Shown piece after piece: positions 48,201 to 57,837 of a stretch of 64,000 bases of DNA. The notes under the pieces are model-generated. The model did no database searches, was not told where the DNA came from, and saw nothing but the letters and a program-made list of their open reading frames with translations. A program made the position numbers and the translations under genes. Position 1 is the first letter of the stretch; each line of letters begins with the position of its first letter. Source of the stretch: Archangium lipolyticum (GTDB lineage: Bacteria > Myxococcota > Myxococcia > Myxococcales > Myxococcaceae). The stretch spans positions 771,823-835,822 of the forward strand of contig NZ_JANKBZ010000002.1 of NCBI RefSeq assembly GCF_024623785.1, given 5' to 3'.

Positions 48201-49102
48201 TGGGCTTCCTCATGGGCGCCATCCTCGGCTTCGTCATCATGGCGGTGGGCGAGCCCATCTTCCTGGGTCTGTGCCGGATGTTCGGCCTCTACGTCACCGT
48301 GCAGGAGCGCACGTGCCGGGTCTACGTGTTCCTGGGCAAGGTGGTGGCCGTGCTCGACGAGCCTGGGCTGCACTTCCTCTGGGCCCGGCTCGGGTGGAAG
48401 GCGCTCCTGGTGAACTGGGTGGGACGCTGCCACGTGCTCGACCTGCGGCTGGACCAGCAGTACCTGCGCAGCCAGGCGGTGAACTCCGAGGAGGGCGCGC
48501 CGATGGGGATTGGCATCTGGTACGAGATGTTCATCTCGGATCCCCTCAAGTACCTGTTCGAGAACGCGGATCCGCGCGGCTCGCTGGCGGCCAACGTGAG
48601 CAACGCCACCGTGCGCTGCCTGTCCAACATGAAGCTGGCCACCATGCTCGAGAGCCGGCACGGGATGAGCCGGACGGTACGCACCGAGGTCTCTCCCATG
48701 TCGCATGCCTACGGTTACCAGCTCGGTTCGGTCTACATCCGCAAGGTGCACTTCCGTGACGTGGGGATGATCCGCCAGATCGAGGAGAAGGTGGTGAACC
48801 GGTTGAGGCAGGTGACCTCGGCCATCCGCCAGGACGGAGCCAACCAGGTGAGCATCATCACCAGCACCGCCGAGCGGCAGGCCGCCATCGAGTTCGCCAA
48901 GGCGGCGGCCCTGCGTCCGAGGATCGTCGGCGCGGCGTTGCAGCGGATCTCCGAGGACCCGGCCGTCGCGTCGGCGATGTTCGAGATCCTCGAGGTGCAG
49001 CGGCTCCAGGAGAGCGCCGCGAAGGTGACGCTCATCCCCGAGGGAGAGAAGGGCGAGCTGCTCGCGCAGTTGGTGGCGGCGGCACCGGTCCCCTCCCGGT
49101 GA
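48197..49102 (+). CDS. SPFH/Band 7 membrane protein, HflC-like partner
   Basis: The product is 301 aa. The N-terminal TM (about 2-25) is followed by an SPFH domain (YVTVQERTCRVYVFLGKVVA, DEPGLHFLW, IGIWYEMFISDPLKYLF) and a C-terminal helical region. Translationally coupled to the upstream SPFH protein by ATGA. The two likely form a hetero-oligomeric ring at the inner membrane. Confidence 0.9.
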   Translation: MMGFLMGAILGFVIMAVGEPIFLGLCRMFGLYVTVQERTCRVYVFLGKVVAVLDEPGLHFLWARLGWKALLVNWVGRCHVLDLRLDQQYLRSQAVNSEEGAPMGIGIWYEMFISDPLKYLFENADPRGSLAANVSNATVRCLSNMKLATMLESRHGMSRTVRTEVSPMSHAYGYQLGSVYIRKVHFRDVGMIRQIEEKVVNRLRQVTSAIRQDGANQVSIITSTAERQAAIEFAKAAALRPRIVGAALQRISEDPAVASAMFEILEVQRLQESAAKVTLIPEGEKGELLAQLVAAAPVPSR

Positions 49103-49120
49103 GGTGCTCCTCGGAGCACC
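49103..49120 (+). terminator. hairpin after the SPFH pair
   Basis: GGTGCTC, loop CTCG, GAGCACC: perfect 7-bp stem starting at the stop codon of the second SPFH gene. No T-run. Confidence 0.45.
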
Positions 49121-49174
49121 CCTCCACCCCGGGTTCACGTTAGGGTCGCGCTCCCGACTTCCCGGAGAGTGTCG

Positions 49175-50869
49175 ATGCGCGTCCCCCCTGGTGCCCTGGT
49201 CCTCGTGGTCTGTCTGCTGCATGCGGAGGTGAGCCGGGCGCAGGACTCGGGGCCGATCGATCCGGCCCGGGTGTCACGCATCATCCAGACACTCGCTTCC
49301 GACGAGTTCGCCGGCCGTGCACCGGGAGGGCCGGGCGAGGCCAGGACTGTCGAGTACCTCATCAGCCAGTTCAAGGCCGTGGGCCTGGAACCCGGGGGCG
49401 AGAACGGCGGCTGGACGCAGAAGGTGCCCCTGGTCCACTTCCAGGTGCGCAACGGTGACGCCAGGCTGAGCCTGCGTGCCGGAGGCAAGACGACCCCGCT
49501 GCGCCAGGGACAGGAGGCGATCGTCACCACCCTGCGCCCCGTGGACCGCGTGAAGATCGACAAGGCCCCGCTGGTGTTCGTCGGTTACGGGGTCTCGGCT
49601 CCCGAGCGGGAGTGGAACGACTTCAAGGGCGTGAGCCTGCGCGGGAAGATCGCCGTCTTCCTGATCAACGATCCGGACTTCGAGGCCCAGGAGGGAGAGC
49701 CCGTCCTTGGCAGGTTCGGGGGCCGGGCGGCGACCTACTACGCCCGCTGGACCTACAAATTCGAGGAGGCGGCGCGGCAGGGGGCGCTCGGCGCGCTGAT
49801 CATCCACGAGACGCCGGGGGCGGGCTATGGCTGGTCCACGCTCCAGTCCGGCACCGGCGAGAGCTTCGACATCGTCCGCGCCAACCCCACCAAGGAGAAG
49901 GTGCTGTTGCAGGGCTGGCTCCAGCGCGACGTCGCCGTCGAGCTGTTCTCCCGCTCGGGACTGTCGCTCGACACGCTGAAGCTCGAGGCGCGCAAGGCGG
50001 GCTTCAAGCCGGTGGCGCTCAAGGGCGCCAGCTTCAGCGCGGACTACGCCCTGATCCATACGCGCGCCGACAGCCACAACGTGATTGGGCGCCTGCCGGG
50101 GAAGGAACGCCCGGACGAGTCCATCATGTACGCGGCCCACTGGGATGCCTACGGAATCGGTCCCGCCGATGCCTCGGGCGACAGGATCCGCCGCGGCGCC
50201 GTGGATGACGCCATTGGCCTGGCCGGACTGATCGAGATCGCCCGCGCGTTCCAAGCGGGACCCCGGCCCGCGCGCTCGCTCCTCTTCGCCGCCTGGACCG
50301 CCGAGGAGCCGGGCCTGCTGGGCTCGGAGTACTACGGTGCGCATCCGCTCCAGCCCCTCGACACCATGGTGGCCAACCTGACCATGGATGTGTTGCAGAC
50401 GGCGGGGCCCTCCCGTGACGTGGTGCTGGTGGGCCATGGTCAGAACGAGCTCGAGGACGCGCTCGCCCAGGCCGCCGCGAAGCAGGGGCGCACGGTGACG
50501 CCGGATGCGAAACCCGAGCGGGGTCTGTTCTACCGCGCCGACCACTTCTCCCTGGCCAGGCGTGGCGTGCCGGTGCTGCTACTGATGGGATTGGGTGGTG
50601 GCGCGGACCTGGTGAACGGGGGCAGGGAAGCGGGAGATCGCTGGGTCGCGGACTACACCGCGCGCTGCTACCACAAGCCTTGCGACGCGTGGCGCGCCGA
50701 CTGGGACTTGCGCGGCGCCGCCCAGGACATGCAGTTGCTCTATGAGCTGGGCCGCGACCTGGCGAGCTCGAATCGCTGGCCGAACTGGAAGCCAGGGTCT
50801 GAGTTCAAGGCCGTGCGTGACCGGTCCGCGGCCGCGCGAGCAGGTTCGGCCCTCCAGGAAAAGCCATGA
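49175..50869 (+). CDS. M28-family metallopeptidase with PA insert
   Basis: The product is 564 aa with signal peptide (MRVPPGALVLVVCLLHAEVSRA). Dinuclear zinc residues appear in order: AAHWDAYG, GAVDDAIGLA, TAEEPGLLGSEYY, TMDVL and YRADHFSLARRG. A PA-type insert lies at about 130-280. Members are secreted aminopeptidases that act on peptides, and substrates outside the cell are likely. ATG 49175 has GGAGAG upstream. Confidence 0.93.
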   Translation: MRVPPGALVLVVCLLHAEVSRAQDSGPIDPARVSRIIQTLASDEFAGRAPGGPGEARTVEYLISQFKAVGLEPGGENGGWTQKVPLVHFQVRNGDARLSLRAGGKTTPLRQGQEAIVTTLRPVDRVKIDKAPLVFVGYGVSAPEREWNDFKGVSLRGKIAVFLINDPDFEAQEGEPVLGRFGGRAATYYARWTYKFEEAARQGALGALIIHETPGAGYGWSTLQSGTGESFDIVRANPTKEKVLLQGWLQRDVAVELFSRSGLSLDTLKLEARKAGFKPVALKGASFSADYALIHTRADSHNVIGRLPGKERPDESIMYAAHWDAYGIGPADASGDRIRRGAVDDAIGLAGLIEIARAFQAGPRPARSLLFAAWTAEEPGLLGSEYYGAHPLQPLDTMVANLTMDVLQTAGPSRDVVLVGHGQNELEDALAQAAAKQGRTVTPDAKPERGLFYRADHFSLARRGVPVLLLMGLGGGADLVNGGREAGDRWVADYTARCYHKPCDAWRADWDLRGAAQDMQLLYELGRDLASSNRWPNWKPGSEFKAVRDRSAAARAGSALQEKP

Positions 50870-50926
50870 CACGGACACTCTCCCTTGTGCTTTCCGGGGA
50901 GCTCGCCGCCTATACGCGCAAGACGG

Positions 50927-53374
50927 TCAAACGGCGGATCTCCTCTTCGAGGAGGAAGCGGCTCCGCGGGGAATCCGGACGGTGAAGGTCGTCCCCTCGG
51001 CCTCGGTGGAGTAGACCTCCACCATGCCGCCGTGCGCTTGCACGATGTGGTTCACGATGTAGAGGCCCAGCCCGATGTTCCGGCTCGACGTGTCCCCTTT
51101 CCTCGTGCCGCGCATCATCGGCTCGAACAGGCGCGGGAGAAGCTCGACGGGGATGGGCTTACCCTCGTTGTGGACGCGAAGGAGGAAGGTGCCGTCCTCA
51201 CCGCGCGTCTCCACGCGCACGCGCGTGTCTGGCGGACTGTAGGTCAGTGCGTTGTTCAACAGGTTGGTGACCACCTGCCCCAGCCGATCCCCGTCCCACT
51301 CGCCCCGGCCCTGGCCGCTCTGCACCAGCTCCACCTCCCGCTCCGGGTGGGCGAACCGCACCTCCTCCACGGTCTGCCGGGTCAGGAGGTGGAGATCGAA
51401 GGGTTTGCGCTCGATGGGGATGCCCCCTCCGAGCCGCGCCCGGGTGAAGTCGAGCAGGTCGCGAATCAACCGCGTCGCCCGCTCGGCCGCCGCCGCGATG
51501 CGCGCGATGCCCTTCGCCTGGCGCTCGCTCAGGTCTTCATTGCGCAGCAGCGCCGCCACCGACAGGTTGATGGCATTGAGGGGATTGCGCAGATCGTGCG
51601 AGACGATGCCGATGAGCTGCTCCTCGAACTCCGCCCGCGTCCGCCTCTCCGCCTCCTGACGCTTCTTGTCGGAGATGTCGTGGATGGTGCCGATGAAGCG
51701 CACGGCCCGGCCCTCCTCGAAGAAGACCCGGCCGGTCGCGCGCAGCCAGCGCTCCACTCCCGAGTCTGGCACCCTCGTCCGGAACTCGGTGTCGTACTCC
51801 CCCCCGTTCTCCCCGGACAGCGCCCGCTGGACCACCCCATTCGTGCGTTCGCGATCCTCCGGATGGATTCCCTCGAGAAAGGAGTCGTACGTCACCTCCG
51901 CCTCGGGTGGCATGCCGAAGAGGGCCTTGCACCGCTCGTCCCAGCGCAGCGCGCCCGTCACGGGGTCCATGTCCCAGGTGCCCAGCTCCGCCGCGCGCAA
52001 CGTCTGACGCAGCCGGTCCTCGCTCGCCCGGAGCGCCTCGCTCGCCGCCTTGCGTGCGGTGACGTCCTGCATCGCCCCCACCATCCGCAAGGCCCTGCCT
52101 TTGGCGTCCCGCTCGATGAGGCCGTGGTCGGTGACATCGACGTAATGCCCGTCCCGGTGGCGGAAGCGGTACTCGCCCCGCCAGCGTTCCGCCTCGCCGT
52201 CGATGGCCGCGTGGATACTCTGGACGGCCCGCTCCCGGTCCTCGGGGTGGATGTGGTCGTACCAGCCGGAGATGTGCCCGCCGAGCTGCTCGCGGGTGTG
52301 TCCGAAGAGCTTCTCGACGCCCGGGCCCCAGGAGAGGCCATCCGTCAGGAGGTCCCAGTCCCAGACGGCATCGCTGATGGCCTCGGTCGCCAGCCGGTAG
52401 CGCGTCTCGGACTGGCGCAGCCGCTCGTTGGCCTGGCGGAAGCGCTGAAGCAGGAGGGCCTTCTCGATGATGCCGGAGAGGTACTCCACCAGCGTCTCGA
52501 GGTAGCGCCTCGCCTGGGGCTCGAAGGGACGGAGCTGCGTGGTGCCGATGTAGAGCACCCCGAGGAGCTTGCCGTGCGGCCACAGCCGCAGGCCCAGCAG
52601 CGAGTGCACGCCGCTTCGGCGAACGGTCTCGGGCACCTCGAGGTTGGTGCTCGCCGCGTCCGCCAGCTCCACGGCCTCGTCGGAGGCAGCCACCCGGGCC
52701 ACGAAGGAGCTGGAGTCCACCGGGACCGGGTCGGTGGCGGCCCCGGTGCTCCACGCGCCGGTGGACGTGGTGGGGAGGAGCCTCGTGCCGCCCGGGTCCA
52801 CGAGCAGGAGCGCGGCTCCGTCCGCCTTCATGGCCTGTTGCACCACCTCCACCAGGGCCCCGAGCCGCTCGTGGAGGGGAGGCGGGTTCTCCGCGTCTCC
52901 GATGAGCTCGGACGCGAGCGCGTCGAGGCGGCGCAGGGCGCGTTTCTCCCGCTGCCGGTCCTCCAGGGAGTAGCCGCTGAACGTGGCCACCGCCTGGTTC
53001 ATCGCATCCTGGAGCTCCGCGAAGAGAAGCGCCGCGTCCTCCGGGTGGGGTTGCTCTTCTCGTGGAAGGCCCTCCCACAGGGAGGTGATGAGCCGGCCGA
53101 TGAGGACGTACTCTCCCGTGACCTCCTCCTGGTTGTAGCCGTGCCGCAGGCGCAGGCTGATGTGCGTCTCTTCCAGCCGTTTCCTCGTCTTCTCCGGCTC
53201 GTTCCGCTGTCCCTGGCGGGAGATGGCCGTCAGCGTCGAGAGATACTCGGGCAGCGTGTCCACGAGCTCATGGGGTTTGAGCCCCCGGGCGGACTCCAGC
53301 TTGCCTGCTTCCCGCACGAAGCGCTCGATGAGCTGCTCGCGGTTCTTCTCGATGAAGTCAGCGACCCTGGGCAT
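50927..53374 (-). CDS. RsbRD-type N-terminus, GAF, double-PAS histidine kinase
   Basis: The product is 815 aa, cytosolic. An RsbRD-like helical domain (FIEKNREQLIERFVREAGKL) is at about 1-140, followed by GAF (about 165-325), two PAS domains (about 345-465 and 470-590), HisKA (SHDLRNPLNAINLSVAALL) and HATPase_c ending IGLGLYIVNHIVQAHGG. It is a paralogue of the kinase at 10940. A RelE/ParE-like gene lies upstream in the same direction with an 87-bp gap, possibly in the same operon. Divergent kinase at 54038 is the third of this type. Confidence 0.92.
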   Translation of the reverse strand: MPRVADFIEKNREQLIERFVREAGKLESARGLKPHELVDTLPEYLSTLTAISRQGQRNEPEKTRKRLEETHISLRLRHGYNQEEVTGEYVLIGRLITSLWEGLPREEQPHPEDAALLFAELQDAMNQAVATFSGYSLEDRQREKRALRRLDALASELIGDAENPPPLHERLGALVEVVQQAMKADGAALLLVDPGGTRLLPTTSTGAWSTGAATDPVPVDSSSFVARVAASDEAVELADAASTNLEVPETVRRSGVHSLLGLRLWPHGKLLGVLYIGTTQLRPFEPQARRYLETLVEYLSGIIEKALLLQRFRQANERLRQSETRYRLATEAISDAVWDWDLLTDGLSWGPGVEKLFGHTREQLGGHISGWYDHIHPEDRERAVQSIHAAIDGEAERWRGEYRFRHRDGHYVDVTDHGLIERDAKGRALRMVGAMQDVTARKAASEALRASEDRLRQTLRAAELGTWDMDPVTGALRWDERCKALFGMPPEAEVTYDSFLEGIHPEDRERTNGVVQRALSGENGGEYDTEFRTRVPDSGVERWLRATGRVFFEEGRAVRFIGTIHDISDKKRQEAERRTRAEFEEQLIGIVSHDLRNPLNAINLSVAALLRNEDLSERQAKGIARIAAAAERATRLIRDLLDFTRARLGGGIPIERKPFDLHLLTRQTVEEVRFAHPEREVELVQSGQGRGEWDGDRLGQVVTNLLNNALTYSPPDTRVRVETRGEDGTFLLRVHNEGKPIPVELLPRLFEPMMRGTRKGDTSSRNIGLGLYIVNHIVQAHGGMVEVYSTEAEGTTFTVRIPRGAASSSKRRSAV

Positions 53375-53461
53375 TCAGTTGGTTCCCGAGCCCAGACGAT
53401 GTGGATGCTCGGCCCCCTGTACCAGTCCCAACGGCGGCGGGAGTCACTCCTCCTGGAAGTT

Positions 53462-53773
53462 CTATCCTCCATCCTCCGGCTCGGAGTCGATGGGCAGCCG
53501 CTGGGAGACTTCCAGGAGGGTGACGACCTGGCGGTCATCGTCGATCTCGTAGATGACCACGAAGCGTTCGACGAAGAATGACAGGGTGGGGAGGCTGGAG
53601 TGCATCAATGCCTCCAGGCCGGGCGGGGGCCGCTGCGTCGACAGGGCGGCGAGGGCGTCCAGCTCGCGCCGGATGCGCTGGAAGATCTCCCCCGGTACCG
53701 CGCCGAGCTGACGCCAGGCCGCCGGTGCGATGTCCACGGTGTACGGCTGTCGTTGAGGGTTGAAGTTGCGCAT
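53462..53773 (-). CDS. RelE/ParE-fold toxin-like orphan, copy 2
   Basis: The product is 103 aa, a paralogue of the gene at 15712. Shared features are YTVDIAPAAWRQL, QRIRRELDALAAL, YEIDDDRQVVTLLEV and SQRLP. The ATG follows a GGGGGAG run directly, and no antitoxin gene is next to it. It precedes the RsbRD kinase at 50927 by 87 bp in the same orientation. It is likely a domesticated or regulatory version of the toxin fold. The catalytic residues cannot be called. Confidence 0.7.
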   Translation of the reverse strand: MRNFNPQRQPYTVDIAPAAWRQLGAVPGEIFQRIRRELDALAALSTQRPPPGLEALMHSSLPTLSFFVERFVVIYEIDDDRQVVTLLEVSQRLPIDSEPEDGG

Positions 53774-54037
53774 CTCCCCCGTGCCCCCCGAGACGCGAAG
53801 CTAGGGCAGGCAATCCTCCTGTGCCAGGAGGGGCGCTCCTCTCCGGCGCGGATCTCTCGCACCCGTTGGGCATCCGACGAATGAGTTTCAACCCGGACGG
53901 CGCTCGACCGGCTGCCTTCAATCGCTTTCAACCTTCAAACGGTGCGACGCCTGGCCGCCTACCCCAGGAGCGGGCAACCGGGGACCCGGGAGGAAGCCGC
54001 TGAAAACGCGGTCCGGCGGGCGTTTCCCCCTCTGCGC

Positions 54038-56497
54038 ATGGTCAAGCACGACAGAGTCGATGGGGAGCAGGGGCGGGGCGGTCTGGGAGACTTCATCCGG
54101 CGGCACGGTTCCCACATCCTGTCGCATTGGGAGGTGGAGGTACGCCAGCTGCCCTACACGCGGGATCTCTCGCGGCCCCGGTTGTTGGATCACCTCCCGG
54201 AGCTGCTGGAGCGCATGGCCCATGTGGTGGAGAGCGCCCAGACGGACGAGCATCCGACGCTCGAGGCGGTGCCGGAGGTGCATGCGCTGGAGCGGTTGGA
54301 CTCGGGCTTCGACCTGGACGCGGTGGCCGAGGAGTACGCCCTGCTCCGGGCCTGTGTCCTCCAGCTCTATGGGGAGCATGTGGCCTCGGCCGGGGCGGAG
54401 CACATGGCCCTGGCGATGCGGGAGATGCTGCACTTCAACCGGACGTTCGACGAGGCCGTGGCCGCCGCCGTCTCCCGTTATGCGAAGGCCCGTGAGCGCA
54501 CCCTGGTGGCGCTCGACCGCATCTCCGAGGCGGCGCTCGGCACGGAGGACCTGGACACCTTCCTGCCCAAGCTGTTGCGCGTCATGTTGGAGACCACCGA
54601 GGCGGTGGACTCCGTCAGCCTGATGTTGCGCGAGGGAGACCTCCTCCGGGTGCGCGCCTCGGTGGGGCTGGAGGACGAGGTGACCTCCGGTTTCACCTCT
54701 CGGGTGGGTGAGGGCTTCTGCGGGAAGATCGCCGCGGAGGGGCGCCCGGTGGAGCTGCGCTCGGCGGCGACGGATCCCCTGGTGAGGAGCGAGGCCATCC
54801 GGGCCCGGGGCACTCGCGCCCTCTATGGGGTTCCGCTGCTGTACGGCGGCGAGGTCATCGGCGTGGTGCACATGGGCAGCCGCACGGCCTTCGAGTTCTC
54901 CAACGAGGACAAGCTGCTCTTCCGGGCCATGGTGAGCCGGACCACCGCGCTCGTCGTGCAGACGCAGCTGGCCACGAGTGAGCGCGCCGCCCGCCAGGAG
55001 GCGGAGGAGCACAAGCAGCTGCTGCACCTCATCATCGAGCAGAGCGGCGACGCCATCGTGATGGTGGACGCGCGGGGGGTGGTGCGCATCGTCAACGCCG
55101 AGGCCGAGCGGCTGATGGGCATCGGCCTGAAGGAGGTGGGTCCCTCCGAGTGGACCGAGTCCTACGGACTGCTCACCCTGGACGAGCGTCCCCTGCCGTT
55201 GGAGGAGTCATTCCTCTACTGGTCGCTTCAGGGGGAGGCGGTGAGCGATGCCCGGTGGAAGGTGCGGCGCCCGGATGGCGCGGTGCGCACCTGCGTGGGC
55301 ACGATCTCTCCATTGCGCCTGCCGGATGGCTCCCGGGCCGGGGCCGTGGTCATCGCCCGGGACGAGACCGAGCGGCTCCTGCGGGAGGCGCAGGTGGATG
55401 CCCTGGTGGAGGCGGCTCCCGCGGGCCTGGCCCTGCTCGACACGGAGCTGCGCTACGTGCGCATCAACGAGGCGCTGGCCTCCGCCAATGGCCTGCCCGT
55501 GGAGGCCCACCTGGGCAAGAGTGTGTCCGAGGTGGTCCCCGCCAGTGCGCCGGTGATCGAGTCCCTCATGCGGCGGGTGCTGGAGACGGGCGAGGCGGTC
55601 CGGGGACACGAGTTCAGCGGGGCCCCCGCGAATGACCCGGGTGCCCTCCACCACTGGGCGGGGGACTACTTCCCGGTGCGCGCACGGGACGGGCGGGTGT
55701 TCGGCGTGGGAGGCGTCGTCATGGACATCAGCGAGCGCAAGCGCCAGGAGGAGACGCTGCGCCAGACGGCGGAGTTCCGCGAGCGCTTCCTGGGTATCGT
55801 CTCGCACGACCTGCGCAACCCGCTCAACGCCATCCTCCTGTCCGCCAACTCGCTGCTGCACGCCGATGACCTTCCCCCCCACCGGCTGAAGACCGTGCGC
55901 CGCATCGCCGCGAGTGGCGAGCGCATGGGGCGGATGATCGGCGAGCTGCTCGACTTCACGCGGGGGCGGCTGGGGGGCGGCATCCCCATCCATCGCCAGC
56001 CGATGAACCTGAGGCACCAGTGCCGTCACGTGGTGGAGGAGCTGGAGATCAGCCATCCCGGACGGGAGCTGCGGCTGGTGGCGGAGGGCTCCTTCCGGGG
56101 GGCGTGGGACCCGGACCGGCTGGCCCAGCTCCTGGGCAACCTGGGCAAGAACGCGCTCGACTACAGCCCTCCGGACACGCGGGTGGACTTCACGCTGTAC
56201 GACGAGGGCGACACTGTGCGCGTAGAGGTGCACAACGAGGGGCCGCCCATTCCGTGCGAGCTGCTGTCGGGCATCTTCGAGCCCTTCCGGCGGGCCATGG
56301 GAGGTGATGGCCACCCGAGCTCGGGCCTGGGGCTGGGCCTCTTCATCGTCCAGCGCATCGCCGAGGCCCATGGTGGCACCGTCGAGGTGCGCTCCCACGA
56401 GGGGGACGGGACGACCTTCACCGTCCGGCTGCCCCGGTATGTGGGAGGCGCTCCGGAAGCCCGTGGCGAAGCGGTCAGTGGCAGTGCTCCTGGATGA
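54038..56497 (+). CDS. RsbRD-type N-terminus, GAF, double-PAS histidine kinase (third copy)
   Basis: The product is 819 aa. An RsbRD-like N-terminal domain (FIRRHGSHILSHWEVEVRQL) of about 150 residues is followed by GAF (about 175-320), two PAS domains (about 335-455 and 460-580), HisKA (SHDLRNPLNAILLSANSLL) and HATPase_c with LGLGLFIVQRIAEAHGG. ATG 54038 is taken; there is no strong ribosome site. It ends 23 bp inside the end of the convergent single-domain response regulator. Confidence 0.9.
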   Translation: MVKHDRVDGEQGRGGLGDFIRRHGSHILSHWEVEVRQLPYTRDLSRPRLLDHLPELLERMAHVVESAQTDEHPTLEAVPEVHALERLDSGFDLDAVAEEYALLRACVLQLYGEHVASAGAEHMALAMREMLHFNRTFDEAVAAAVSRYAKARERTLVALDRISEAALGTEDLDTFLPKLLRVMLETTEAVDSVSLMLREGDLLRVRASVGLEDEVTSGFTSRVGEGFCGKIAAEGRPVELRSAATDPLVRSEAIRARGTRALYGVPLLYGGEVIGVVHMGSRTAFEFSNEDKLLFRAMVSRTTALVVQTQLATSERAARQEAEEHKQLLHLIIEQSGDAIVMVDARGVVRIVNAEAERLMGIGLKEVGPSEWTESYGLLTLDERPLPLEESFLYWSLQGEAVSDARWKVRRPDGAVRTCVGTISPLRLPDGSRAGAVVIARDETERLLREAQVDALVEAAPAGLALLDTELRYVRINEALASANGLPVEAHLGKSVSEVVPASAPVIESLMRRVLETGEAVRGHEFSGAPANDPGALHHWAGDYFPVRARDGRVFGVGGVVMDISERKRQEETLRQTAEFRERFLGIVSHDLRNPLNAILLSANSLLHADDLPPHRLKTVRRIAASGERMGRMIGELLDFTRGRLGGGIPIHRQPMNLRHQCRHVVEELEISHPGRELRLVAEGSFRGAWDPDRLAQLLGNLGKNALDYSPPDTRVDFTLYDEGDTVRVEVHNEGPPIPCELLSGIFEPFRRAMGGDGHPSSGLGLGLFIVQRIAEAHGGTVEVRSHEGDGTTFTVRLPRYVGGAPEARGEAVSGSAPG

Positions 56498-56840
56498 TGG
56501 CCAGCAGGGCATCCAGCTCGAAGGGCTTGCCGAGGAGCCCCTGCGCTCCGGGCGGGGGGGCATGGATGCTCGCCGTGCAGAGGATGACGGGGACGGTGTT
56601 GTAGTCGGGAATCCGCCGGAAGTGCTGGAGGAACGCCGCGCCGTCCATCACCGGCATCATCATGTCCAGCAGCACGAGGCACGGCTGCGTCAGGTGGGGG
56701 AGTGCCTCCAGCGCCTCGCGTCCGTTCGCCTTGAGGACGACTTCGTGGCCATCGAACTCCAGGACCTCTCGGACGGCTTCGCGGATGTCGGGGTCATCAT
56801 CGATGACCAGGATGGGCCTGGAGCTCGGGGGCTCGGTCAT
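56475..56840 (-). CDS. stand-alone receiver-domain response regulator
   Basis: The product is 121 aa, a receiver only: acidic pocket VIDDDPD, phospho-Asp in LVLLDMMMPV, Thr in ILCTAS and Lys in LLGKPF. There is no output domain. It overlaps the convergent kinase by 23 bp. It may be a phosphate sink or shuttle for the RsbRD kinase. Confidence 0.92.
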   Translation of the reverse strand: MTEPPSSRPILVIDDDPDIREAVREVLEFDGHEVVLKANGREALEALPHLTQPCLVLLDMMMPVMDGAAFLQHFRRIPDYNTVPVILCTASIHAPPPGAQGLLGKPFELDALLAIIQEHCH

Positions 56841-57039
56841 AAGTGTGGTTTTGCGTTCCTCCCCCCCAACCTGGGCACGTCGGGCACTCGCTGGGCGTAG
56901 TGCTGGATGCGCCCTGGCGGAGTGCTTCTCCCAGGTGGGAGGAGGGAATGGGACGAATGTTGGCTCGTGCGGGTCTGGGGCCACCGTGCCCCCGATTGCC
57001 TGGTCGCCCATGAACCCGCACGGGTCTGCCTCCGGGCTG

Positions 57040-57837
57040 TCAGCGTCGGCGCAGGAGCGGATCGTCATCGGGACCGAGGTTCAGCTTGCGCGAGTCCTCC
57101 GTCTCCCCCGACGTGCGGACGTCCACCTCCTCGTGCCGCAGCGGCTCCGCGACCCGGCGCTCCTCCTCGATGGCGTCCTTGTGGATGACGACCTCCTCAT
57201 CCACCACCGCGCGCTTGTGGATGTCCACCTCCTCGGCGCGCACGGGCACCACCACCGTCTCGTCCTGGAAGGAGGCGTTCATCGCGGGCCGGTCCGGGTT
57301 GACGTCGCGGCGCTCCACGCGGACGCGCTCGCGGCGTACCGGGACGTCCACCGTCTTCACTTCCTCCACCACATCCTTGTGGATGCGCACCTCTCCGGCC
57401 TGGACCTCGCGCTTGGCGACGTCCAGCTCCTCCTTGTGTACCGGGATGGCGACCTCGTCCGTGTCGCGGCCTTCCCAGGAGCGCTCGGTGCGGGTGGTGC
57501 TCGCATCCGCCCTGAGTCCGGTATCCGTCGCGCCCAGGCCCAGACCACTCGCCGCACCCGTGCTCATGCCAGCCGTCGTGTCCGTGCCCAGCCCGCTCGC
57601 CGTGCTGTACTTCTCGTCGCCGGATAGGCGGCGGAGGCTCTCCCGTCCGTGTAGCAGGATGATCTCTCCATCGCGGATGTCGGAGACGTCCGCGTACCGC
57701 ACGAGGTAGTCCTTCGGAAAGAAGAGACCCTTCTCGATGTGGAACGCGTCGTCGCTCAAGGCGAACACCCTGCCGAGTTTCTCGCCGTCGAAGCTGCGGA
57801 CCGTCATGCCTTCCTTCAACTGACTGCGCTGGAACAT
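57040..57837 (-). CDS. PRC-barrel and YsnF/AvaK (DUF2382) stress protein
   Basis: The product is 265 aa. The N-terminal PRC-barrel (MTVRSFDGEKLGRVFALSDD) is followed by a Gly/Ser/Thr linker (about 85-120) and a C-terminal DUF2382 domain of repeated hydrophobic-acidic strands (VAIPVHKEELDVAKREVQAG, VDVPVRRERVRVERRDV). ATG 57837 has AGGAGG upstream. The family is linked to general stress. A DUF2382 protein is common near membrane stress proteins, such as the next gene. Confidence 0.9.
   Translation of the reverse strand: MFQRSQLKEGMTVRSFDGEKLGRVFALSDDAFHIEKGLFFPKDYLVRYADVSDIRDGEIILLHGRESLRRLSGDEKYSTASGLGTDTTAGMSTGAASGLGLGATDTGLRADASTTRTERSWEGRDTDEVAIPVHKEELDVAKREVQAGEVRIHKDVVEEVKTVDVPVRRERVRVERRDVNPDRPAMNASFQDETVVVPVRAEEVDIHKRAVVDEEVVIHKDAIEEERRVAEPLRHEEVDVRTSGETEDSRKLNLGPDDDPLLRRR

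Noticed and set aside
53800..53850. sigma-54 promoter before the second RelE-like gene
   Set aside because: TGGCAC and TTGC are present on the minus strand but 7 bp apart rather than 5.
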